45,406 nt of DNA, from the IMG/VR virus record IMGVR_UViG_3300011244_000002, positions 1-45,406 of that record; one strand, 5' to 3'. Below the pieces are notes generated by a model. The model ran no database searches and was not told the DNA's origin. It saw only the letters and a list, made by a program, of their open reading frames with translations. The position numbers and the translations under genes are program-made. The DNA is from a virus. Every line of letters begins with the position of its first letter. Within the stretch, counting starts at the first letter, position 1. Positions 40,197 to 45,406 of the stretch are shown in pieces.

Positions 40197-40294
40197 GCGG
40201 CGTTCCGGGATCGAACCGGTTACCTTCCCAAGCTCTCACCTCCCCGCCATGCGGGGCGAGTTTCCAGGGCGCTCTACCAATGAGCTACCGCCGC
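40196..40294 (-). tRNA. tRNA-like element with abnormal anticodon arm
   Basis: Read on the minus strand it has acceptor strands GCGGCGG and ACGCCGC (6 pairs), a standard D arm (TAGCTC, ATTGGTA, GAGC) and a T arm with TTCGATC loop (4 pairs); no CCA is encoded. Where a 17-nt anticodon arm should be, there is about 40 nt with a CCCCGC-ATG-GCGGGG hairpin and only weak CCC/GGG pairing at the base. No anticodon can be assigned with confidence. It may be a decayed tRNA, a tRNA with an insertion, or a tRNA-like regulator. Confidence 0.55.
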
Positions 40295-40425
40295 GGAAGC
40301 AAGCATCCCCGGGCCCGACCCGAAGTCGTCGACGCGGTTTTTGACTCAGAAACGCAGGTCGACGGCGTTTTCAGCGTGAAAATCGGCGGTCCCGGCGGAA
40401 GCCTTCGACGGGGTCGTCGCCAGTT

Positions 40426-40442
40426 GTCAAGCATTCCTTGAC
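40426..40442. repeat. Inverted repeat GTCAAG/CTTGAC
   Basis: GTCAAG (40426-40431) and CTTGAC (40437-40442) are separated by 5 bp and overlap the stop of the winged-helix gene. A minus-strand TTGACA motif lies here. It may be an operator or a weak terminator stem. Confidence 0.4.
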
Positions 40443-40738
40443 GACTCGCCATCCCGCTTGCGATTCCAAAACCCACACGACGGCTGGTAACCTGGCTTGG
40501 GCACCGCAGGCGGCGCCGCTGGCGATTCCAGCTCCCTCCGCGCCCGCAGATAATCCTCCCTTGACAGTCGCAGCTCCGTGCCCCTGCCGGAACTCATGAT
40601 GTTGTAGCCGGCCTGCAACAGCTCCGACGCCAAGTCACGCAGGGCGGGGCGGGAGACGCGCAGGTCGTGGGCCAGGGCGGCGCAGGCGGCGGGGTTGGGG
40701 GAGAGCAGGGCGAGCAGGTCGGCGGCGCCGGGGGTCAT
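40427..40738 (-). CDS. Winged-helix HTH protein
   Basis: 103 residues. A winged-helix pattern covers LSPNPAACAALAHDLRVSRP, ALRDLASELLQAGYNIMSSG and TELRLSREDYL, similar to HTH_11-type domains of BirA. It probably acts as a small regulator. It directly precedes the tRNA-like element and the lysis-type genes. Confidence 0.68.
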   Translation of the reverse strand: MTPGAADLLALLSPNPAACAALAHDLRVSRPALRDLASELLQAGYNIMSSGRGTELRLSREDYLRARRELESPAAPPAVPKPGYQPSCGFWNRKRDGESSRNA

Positions 40739-40747
40739 TCAGGATCC

Positions 40748-40960
40748 TCACGCGACCCGCGAGGTGAAGGCGGCAGGGTATCCGTTGGCCAGGATCTTTG
40801 CCGTTCCCCGCTTTACTAGGCGCTTCGCCTTCATGTGGTTTACACCGAGGCGCTGCCCGATTCGGCGGTAGGACATGGCGTCGCTGTAACGGAGAGCGCA
40901 CGCCTCCACCTCGCTCGGGTCGAGCCCGTGCAGTGGGTTGTCTTGTCGTTCGTTGTTCAA
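40748..40960 (-). CDS. Sigma-region-4-like small HTH protein
   Basis: 70 residues from TTG 40960 (no clear ribosome site; true start uncertain). PSEVEACALRYSDAMSYRRI followed by GQRLGVNHMKAKRLVKRG is a sigma region 4 or LuxR-like HTH. It begins just after a terminator-like hairpin that closes the previous gene. Confidence 0.58.
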   Translation of the reverse strand: MNNERQDNPLHGLDPSEVEACALRYSDAMSYRRIGQRLGVNHMKAKRLVKRGTAKILANGYPAAFTSRVA

Positions 40961-40963
40961 GGG

Positions 40964-40994
40964 AAAAGCGAGCCTCTCACTTATAGGTGAGAGG
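40964..40994 (-). terminator. Terminator-like hairpin after the 40981 gene
   Basis: CCTCTCAC (40973-40980) and GTGAGAGG (40987-40994) pair perfectly around a 6-nt loop that contains the TAA stop; on the minus strand a short T-run (TTTT, 40964-40967) follows after six bases. It could be an intrinsic terminator or attenuator. Confidence 0.55.
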
Positions 40995-41649
40995 GTGTAA
41001 CACTTTCGCGCATCCTCCGCAGTTCTGCCTTGCGGCAACGCGGGCAAAACCTTTCCCCAACACGCCTTAGCTCATTGCACTTACCGTCGTGCCCCTGGCA
41101 ACCGGGAAGTGTGGCGGGCGGCTTGGGGATCCGCTCGCCGTCCTTGTCGCGGGGCGGCTTCACCAGCCGCAGGCTCGCCGACATGGCTTCGCGTGCCGAC
41201 ATTCGCACTTCGCGGGGCGGGTAGGACGCCCATCGGTCTGGATCCGGAACGTCGTCGTCGTCCGGATCCGGCCGGGGAAGGAACCAGTCCGGGGCCCCGG
41301 CGATCATCGAAGGATCCTGGGCACTGAACCAGAGCATGGCGTAGGTGAACAGGCCCAGCAGCGTCGCGGGACGGTCGTACTCGTCTGCGGGGATCCCTTT
41401 TGCGGCTGCCAGGACGCGGACAAGGTTGTCCATCTTCGCCCCGGCGCTGACGGCGTGGGCATGGTCGTAGCTGAATTGGATGTCGTCGGGGAGGTCTTCG
41501 GGGTTGACCTTGGCGGTCTGGATCCGGACTGGCTGCTCACCCACCGCGGAGGGGATCCCTCCATCCCCCGGATTCAGCCGGCGGTTCTCGGCTTGGGCGG
41601 CGTCCCGGAGCCGGTCTTTCCGCCGGCGCTTCGTCGCGGTGGTTGGCAT
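40981..41649 (-). CDS. Hypothetical protein with C-terminal zinc motif
   Basis: 222 residues: basic N-terminus (TKRRRKDRLRDAAQAENRRL), a helical middle (DNLVRVLAAAKGIPADEYDR, LGLFTYAMLWFSAQDPS), an acidic Pro/Asp-rich linker and a C-terminal metal site (CQGHDGKC ... FCPRCRKAELRRM). Probably nucleic-acid binding. Upstream a minus-strand TAGAAT with weak TTCGCG 18 bp away may be its promoter. Confidence 0.66.
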   Translation of the reverse strand: MPTTATKRRRKDRLRDAAQAENRRLNPGDGGIPSAVGEQPVRIQTAKVNPEDLPDDIQFSYDHAHAVSAGAKMDNLVRVLAAAKGIPADEYDRPATLLGLFTYAMLWFSAQDPSMIAGAPDWFLPRPDPDDDDVPDPDRWASYPPREVRMSAREAMSASLRLVKPPRDKDGERIPKPPATLPGCQGHDGKCNELRRVGERFCPRCRKAELRRMRESVTPSHL

Positions 41650-41693
41650 GGTGCCGGGATTCTATCACAACCTGCGGTATGGCGCGAATTTGA

Positions 41694-41723
41694 TTGCACT
41701 ATTCGCAGTGGAGACGCTACAAT
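41694..41723 (+). promoter_or_regulatory. Promoter of the 41730-41820 small RNA
   Basis: -35 TTGCAC (41694-41699), an 18-bp spacer and -10 TACAAT (41718-41723). The predicted start, about 41730, coincides with the first base of the segment that pairs with the terminator loop. Confidence 0.7.
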
Positions 41724-41729
41724 CCCGGC

Positions 41730-41820
41730 AGAGTTCCCGGTGCCCGATAATTTCGCAAACATCGCCGCCGCCCTCGTGAGCCCGAAACCCGGGAACTCTC
41801 TCACGAACGGCGGTTTTTTT
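41730..41820 (+). ncRNA. Candidate 91-nt small RNA with loop-pairing 5' end
   Basis: Bounded by a sigma-70-type promoter and a strong intrinsic terminator, with no reading frame of note. The 5' end AGAGTTCCCGG (41730-41740) is perfectly complementary (11 bp) to CCGGGAACTCT (41789-41799) in the loop of the terminator hairpin, so it can form a pseudoknot or an alternative fold. It lies opposite to and upstream of the minus-strand gene at 40981. Seen: promoter, pairing and terminator; inferred: transcription and regulatory role. Confidence 0.72.
41768..41820 (+). terminator. Intrinsic terminator with seven T
   Basis: CCGCC (41768-41772) and TCGTGAG (41774-41780) pair with CTCACGA (41800-41806) and GGCGG (41809-41813) around a 19-nt loop, followed directly by seven T (41814-41820). 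Confidence 0.82.
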
Positions 41821-41856
41821 GCGCCCACCATTTCGGGTTCTCATTACCAAACGCTC

Positions 41857-42102
41857 TCACCCAGGAACAGCAAAGAGCGAGGTCGTCTGAAAAGCGCCCC
41901 CCGAAGCGTCCGGCTGCCGTGTGGCGGTCGCGACGTGGAGCAGGTTATGACCACCGATGCCGTAGCCGGGGTTAACGCGAGTCTGAAGCCCTATCAGCAC
42001 TACCTGGGGAAAAACCGGTGTCGCGTCCCACTGCGCCCGGTCCTCATCCACAGCTTGAAGACCTGTGCTCGGGTAGATGGTTGAAGTTCTCAGCAGACTC
42101 AT
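41857..42102 (-). CDS. Possible hypothetical protein
   Basis: 81 residues with ordinary composition (DEDRAQWDATPVFPQVVLIG, GYGIGGHNLLHVATATRQ). The ATG has GAGGA directly adjacent, too close to be ideal. Not recognised; may be real because the segment is otherwise empty. No other feature is seen in 41821-42160. Confidence 0.42.
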   Translation of the reverse strand: MSLLRTSTIYPSTGLQAVDEDRAQWDATPVFPQVVLIGLQTRVNPGYGIGGHNLLHVATATRQPDASGGAFQTTSLFAVPG

Positions 42103-42160
42103 TCCTCATCGCAGACAGGGCAAGACCCTGAAGATGAGGCATAGGGGCATCGGTGCGTAC

Positions 42161-42226
42161 CTACCTCCGCTCCCCCAGCAGCCGCTCCACCGCATCCATC
42201 GGCGTGGCGCCAAGCCCGACCCGCAT
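42161..42226 (-). CDS. Possible 21-aa peptide
   Basis: A 21-codon frame with an ideal AGGAG 7 nt before its ATG, encoding GLGATPMDAVERLLGERR at its end. Its DNA shares a CCAAGCCCGACCCG stretch with the 3' part of the next gene upstream (about 42329), which hints at a small duplication. Too short for certainty. Confidence 0.35.
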   Translation of the reverse strand: MRVGLGATPMDAVERLLGERR

Positions 42227-42308
42227 CGCTGCGCTCCTACCTCAAGCCCTCCAGCGTCCGCTGCTTTGGTTCGCCCTTGCGATGTGGCGCGCAACGATCC
42301 GGTGAAAC

Positions 42309-42539
42309 CTACTCGCAGGCATCGTAACCGTCCAAGCCCGACCCGACAGTTACCTCCGCCGCTCCCCCGGAAAGCGCCACCGCGTGCGTCTCCCGCAGCC
42401 GCCGCACCGCGTCTGCCTCCTGCTCCCGCAGGGTGTCCAGGTGCTTGCCGTCCTCGGGCCAGCGACCGCAACGCATGACCACGGCGATGGTGGCCCGGAT
42501 GTCCTCCAGCTCGGCGATGATGCTGTCGGTGATGGTCAT
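42309..42539 (-). CDS. Hypothetical helical protein
   Basis: 76 residues: an amphipathic start (TDSIIAELEDIRATIAVVM) and a helical middle (LDTLREQEADAVRRLRETHA). AAGGA lies 6 nt before the ATG. Function unknown. Confidence 0.66.
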   Translation of the reverse strand: MTITDSIIAELEDIRATIAVVMRCGRWPEDGKHLDTLREQEADAVRRLRETHAVALSGGAAEVTVGSGLDGYDACE

Positions 42540-42632
42540 GACTTGTCCTTGACGGGATCAGTGAAGTGTTACAGCAACAGAGCCCGCCCCGCGCCGCCCC
42601 GAGGGCGAACGGCGCGTGGCGGGGAGGGCCGG

Positions 42633-43037
42633 TCAGGCGGTGGCGGGACGGCTCGTCGGCTCGGACGGCTGGATTAGCTTGCCGTTGATCGTAGCGCCAA
42701 CCCACCACTGCCACCAGGACCGCGTCAGATCGTCGCCAAAAGTGAAGAATGCCATGAGGCTGTCCGGAGTGAGAGTGACCTCGCCGAGCGTGGGCTTGCT
42801 GTACGGCTGCACGTCGGTAATGCGTGGCACTGCGTCGTAGTCGGCCCCGATTCGCTCCGCTCGCTGTGACCGAGACCGATTGCGAGTCTTGTTGTGCCGC
42901 CAGAGCCTATCGGCATGCGCTTGGGCATCCGGTCGCGACAAAAACAGCTTGGTGCCGCCAACCTCAAGCCCCCCGGTGTACGAGACGGAGTACATCACGA
43001 CCGATTGTGGCTTGTCGGTGCTGGTCGTCGTCGTCAT
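42633..43037 (-). CDS. Hypothetical protein
   Basis: 134 residues: beta-type start (SVVMYSVSYTGGLEVGGTKL), a basic middle and LMAFFTFGDDLTRSWWQWWV. GGGAGG lies 6 nt before the ATG at 43037. Family not recognised. Confidence 0.64.
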   Translation of the reverse strand: MTTTTSTDKPQSVVMYSVSYTGGLEVGGTKLFLSRPDAQAHADRLWRHNKTRNRSRSQRAERIGADYDAVPRITDVQPYSKPTLGEVTLTPDSLMAFFTFGDDLTRSWWQWWVGATINGKLIQPSEPTSRPATA

Positions 43038-43152
43038 CTTGATCCTCCCGGCCCTTTCGGGTCGGCTCTCCCAGCGATTCACCCGGCTGGGTCGGGGGTG
43101 TCAGGACAAGGCCCGTGCCGGATGCGACCCCGGCTTGCGCTGGCGGGCGGGC

Positions 43153-43422
43153 TTAGTTGTTTGTTACTCGGACGATGTGCTCTTCATCCCACGGCAGGTT
43201 TCCGGCGTCGTCTCCAGCCGAATCGTTTTCGTCTTCAGTGAATCCCCAGTGGACCAGGAACTCTTCTCCATCGGCGCCGGTCATCCGGTCGCAGAAAATA
43301 ATCATCCCGGGGAAGCCCGCGAGGTTTTCTGGCTGAGCACCGTTGCGGCTTGCTGTGAGCGAGTCGAAATCGACGGTCAGGTTTTCGCTGCGGTTCTGAG
43401 TTTCGACTTTTAGGAGTCCCAT
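43153..43422 (-). CDS. Hypothetical acidic protein
   Basis: 89 residues, acidic, with LAGFPGMIIFCDRMTGADG and EEFLVHWGFTEDEND. AGAGG lies 8 nt before the ATG at 43422. A clear promoter (TTGACA-16-TACTAT) stands 59 bp upstream, so this gene opens the leftward right-arm operon. DNA-mimic type anti-defence proteins share such acidity, but there is no specific match. Confidence 0.7.
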   Translation of the reverse strand: MGLLKVETQNRSENLTVDFDSLTASRNGAQPENLAGFPGMIIFCDRMTGADGEEFLVHWGFTEDENDSAGDDAGNLPWDEEHIVRVTNN

Positions 43423-43480
43423 CTGTCTGTCCTCTCCGTCGTCCCGGACGGCTCGGCTCAACCGTTTGGTTGATGGAGTA

Positions 43481-43508
43481 ATAGTACCCGATCCAGAGCC
43501 GTTGTCAA
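43481..43508 (-). promoter_or_regulatory. Leftward promoter
   Basis: On the minus strand: -35 TTGACA (43508-43503), 16-bp spacer, -10 TACTAT (43486-43481). A palindrome AAGATAATCTT (43507-43517) touches the -35 and may be an operator. Confidence 0.72.
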
Positions 43509-43555
43509 GATAATCTTACCACTAATTATTCACCGTCAGATTTGGCAAGAAAAGC

Positions 43556-43584
43556 TTGACAATGACACGGGTTACGGCAATAAT
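43556..43584 (+). promoter_or_regulatory. Rightward promoter for a leaderless mRNA
   Basis: -35 TTGACA (43556-43561), 17-bp spacer, -10 AATAAT (43579-43584). The expected start, 7 bp on, is the A of the next ATG (43591). The -35 boxes of this and the leftward promoter form an inverted repeat TTGTCAAG/CTTGACAA. Confidence 0.72.
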
Positions 43585-43590
43585 AATGGC

Positions 43591-43791
43591 ATGACCACGA
43601 AGAAAAAGCGGACTGGCCAGGTGCCCCGAAAGCGTGCCGACGGAACGGGTGAGGTTACAAAGTACCTGCGGATGCCGATGCTCATGGCCGATGCCGTCGA
43701 GGTCTACCAGCAGCGGGAGATGATGAGCACCGATGCGCAGGCGATCCGGGACTTAATCAAGCGGGCACTCAAGACGGAGGGGCTGCTGTGA
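43591..43791 (+). CDS. Small RHH-like regulator, probably leaderless
   Basis: 66 residues: basic start (TTKKKRTGQVPRKRADGTGE), strand VTKYLRMPMLMADAVEVYQQ and helix AQAIRDLIKRALKTEG, a CopG/ribbon-helix-helix-like pattern. No ribosome site precedes the ATG. Divergent from the leftward operon, with shared promoter DNA and a palindrome, it may control both promoters as an early switch. Confidence 0.68.
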   Translation: MTTKKKRTGQVPRKRADGTGEVTKYLRMPMLMADAVEVYQQREMMSTDAQAIRDLIKRALKTEGLL

Positions 43792-43942
43792 GGGACTCAC
43801 GCCTGCACGTCCTCACAGCCCAGCACTTCCGCCGCTCGTGCGCCGCCACCATCGCCCGCCGCTCGGGCGTGTCCGGAAGCTCTTGCGGCGGCGCCTCCGG
43901 GCGGGCGGTCGTGGTCAGGTAGGGCTGGGTGCGGAGGCTCAT
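43769..43942 (-). CDS. Possible hypothetical protein (57 aa)
   Basis: A 57-codon frame with a reasonable sequence (PPQELPDTPERRAMVAAHER) but no ribosome site; its end overlaps the RHH gene. It is the only candidate in 43792-44010. Confidence 0.33.
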   Translation of the reverse strand: MSLRTQPYLTTTARPEAPPQELPDTPERRAMVAAHERRKCWAVRTCRRESLTAAPPS

Positions 43943-44010
43943 GGGTTCAACTCTGCTGCTAGTGGTCCTGACCTTCGTGCTTCGCCGGCCCAGCGCGGCG
44001 CTGAAGCGGC

Positions 44011-44586
44011 TTATGCGCCGGGGCTAGACGTCACATTGGCGGTTCTGCGAGGCGGTACCACCGGATACTCCGAAGCCGCCAACGCCAAGATGGATCGGCA
44101 GATCGCCAGCGGAACGCGGTTGTTCCACTCGGAGTCCTCTTCCTCCTGGGTGGGCTCGGGCTCTTCGCGCGTGATGACGCCGGCCCAGCCCTCGGCTATT
44201 ATCTTGTGATTGCCAGACCGAATCTCGCAGTACATCGGCGGCTCAGCCGCAGTGCCGTCCGGCGTGTAGAGCGTCCAGCTTCGGTGCTTCATGCCGGCAA
44301 CGGCGTTCAGGGCTGACAACGCGGCGGCGGGATCGGTGCTGACCGGCAACCAGTGCTCGCGGCTCACCAGCTTCGAGCTTGGCGTCCCGCCATTGTGGGT
44401 GAGCCAAAACTTCAACACCTCTCGCATGCACTCCGGGCTGTAACCAGGGAACCAGCTCACGTCCTTCGTCCCTGGCTCGTCTCCGTCCGTTTCAATGCCG
44501 TACTCCACGCTGGCGGGAGGGATTCCCGCAGCTTTGCACACGCGAGCGTCTAGTTCGGGGCCCGCGATAGTCTGTTCTTCGCTCAT
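44011..44586 (-). CDS. Phage ABA-sandwich-like protein
   Basis: 191 residues. The central pattern LPVSTDPAAALSALNAVAGM, then WTLYTPDGTA... and VPLAICRSILALA near the end match the phage ABA sandwich domain found in many early-region proteins of unknown role. Start ATG 44586. Its neighbours are likewise small early-type genes. Confidence 0.72.
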   Translation of the reverse strand: MSEEQTIAGPELDARVCKAAGIPPASVEYGIETDGDEPGTKDVSWFPGYSPECMREVLKFWLTHNGGTPSSKLVSREHWLPVSTDPAAALSALNAVAGMKHRSWTLYTPDGTAAEPPMYCEIRSGNHKIIAEGWAGVITREEPEPTQEEEDSEWNNRVPLAICRSILALAASEYPVVPPRRTANVTSSPGA

Positions 44587-44595
44587 GGGCGCACC

Positions 44596-44799
44596 TCAGT
44601 TTCCGATCCTCTCAATGGTGACCGTCACCCGGACGCGCCGCCCCGGCATGAGTCCCTGTGGAGTCCACGTCTCGACCTGATCCTTAGTCCTCCCCAGGGC
44701 AAAATCGCGGATCGCAGCGCGAACGTCCCTCAGTGTTTCCGTGAGGGGCAGATTCGGCGTCTCGTACGCGTCAAACGTCGTGGTGGCTTTCTTGTTCAT
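44596..44799 (-). CDS. Hypothetical small protein
   Basis: 67 residues, with LRDVRAAIRDFALGRTKDQV and GRRVRVTVTIERI. GAGGA lies 6 nt before the ATG, which overlaps the previous stop (ATGA). Not recognised. Confidence 0.66.
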   Translation of the reverse strand: MNKKATTTFDAYETPNLPLTETLRDVRAAIRDFALGRTKDQVETWTPQGLMPGRRVRVTVTIERIGN

Positions 44800-45050
44800 G
44801 CTGGTTCCTCCGTCACCGCCCGCTCGTAGGCAACCAGGGCGGAGTTACGGGCGACAATGCCGTCACCATGTTCTCTGTCATTCGAGGCGTTGCGAATCGC
44901 CAGCGCCGCCTTCGCCACCCGCTCAGCGAGGGCGAGCCGGGCAAGGACGGCGCGGAGGGCGCGGAGGGCGGCGCGGTCCAGCATGTAGGTCTCATCATCG
45001 ACCGCAGCAATCGCCCGCACCCGTTCAAGCTGTTGTTCGTACGTCATCAT
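44796..45050 (-). CDS. Hypothetical helical protein
   Basis: 84 residues, a single long Ala/Arg/Leu-rich helical region (RAALRALRAVLARLALAERV). The start at 45050 (or the adjacent ATG at 45047) overlaps the upstream stop. Not recognised. Confidence 0.64.
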   Translation of the reverse strand: MMTYEQQLERVRAIAAVDDETYMLDRAALRALRAVLARLALAERVAKAALAIRNASNDREHGDGIVARNSALVAYERAVTEEPA

Positions 45051-45394
45051 TCGTTACTCCCAACCGGGGCAGTGGGCGGGGCGGGGGACGCTACAGGGGG
45101 CTTGGGCTTGGGCTTCACCGGAAACGTCTCTCCCATCTGCTCAAGTGCCGTCTTCAGTACGCGCTTGCGGAACGTGTTGCGAAGGTCACTATCGTAGATC
45201 GTTTCGTCGGCGAGAACGCCGAGTGCGATAGCACCAAGCCCCATCAGGGGCACCAAGGGCGGCGGCGTGATAATCTTCACGCCCGCGGTGTCCTTGACCT
45301 CAACCACCAGATACCCGGCATTTTTGAGGCTCCTCCGCGTCGGCGCATCGAGGTAGTCATGCATCACCAGCAAGATAGGCTTAATCGAATTCAT
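45047..45394 (-). CDS. Hypothetical protein at the right edge
   Basis: 115 residues from ATG 45394; the last bases of the window supply GGAG 8 nt upstream. The N-terminus (SIKPILLVMHDYLDAPTRRS, then LKNAGYLVVEVKD) is a compact alpha/beta unit, followed by a hydrophobic segment (LVPLMGLGAIALGVLA) and a Pro/Lys-rich end. Function unknown. Confidence 0.68.
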   Translation of the reverse strand: MNSIKPILLVMHDYLDAPTRRSLKNAGYLVVEVKDTAGVKIITPPPLVPLMGLGAIALGVLADETIYDSDLRNTFRKRVLKTALEQMGETFPVKPKPKPPVASPAPPTAPVGSNE

Positions 45395-45406
45395 TCTGGT
45401 CACTCC

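Overview
The window looks like most of the genome of a temperate, lambda-like siphovirus, probably of a Planctomycetes host. The host guess is an inference. It rests on the high GC content, an integrase that lacks the first catalytic arginine as many planctomycete integrases do, and families I associate with planctomycete phages (TubC-docking-like, Cys-rich and low-complexity virion proteins). About 80 protein genes, including low-confidence very short ORFs, are packed mostly on the minus strand, often with ATGA, GTGA or TAATG stop/start overlaps.

Left part (1-5 kb): a truncated phage-type C5 cytosine methyltransferase runs off the left edge. Next is an attachment site built on the 3' half of a tRNA-Ser(CGA), flanked on both sides by GTAGGA repeats, then a tyrosine integrase, an excisionase-like gene and an XRE-type regulator. 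Only the 3' half of the tRNA is present to the left of the integrase, so this is best read as attP of the unintegrated phage. A roughly 500-nt non-coding block (4232-4731) holds a repeated, apparently highly structured RNA. Early and accessory region (5-11.4 kb): small hypothetical genes, a Lar-like anti-restriction zinc domain, two divergently placed ribbon-helix-helix-like regulators around a phased repeat array, a HTH (possibly replication) protein and a sigma-region-4-like regulator.

Structural region (11.4-36.9 kb), read right to left in lambda order: TerS, TerL, gpW-like, portal, S49 protease, scaffold, decoration protein, gpT-like major capsid, an intervening cytidylyltransferase/glycosyltransferase pair, connector, gpZ-like minor tail protein, tail terminator, tail tube, tail assembly chaperones with a canonical -1 slippery heptamer, tape measure and tail-tip proteins. 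Right of the terminase (toward 37 kb) lie tail fibre genes, including an SGNH esterase and a beta-helix tailspike.

Right part (37-45.4 kb): membrane and coiled-coil genes that may form a lysis cassette (no endolysin recognised), a tRNA-like element with an abnormal anticodon arm, HTH regulators, a promoter-terminator-bounded small RNA (41730-41820), a divergent promoter pair driving a probably leaderless regulator gene, and small hypothetical genes to the right edge.
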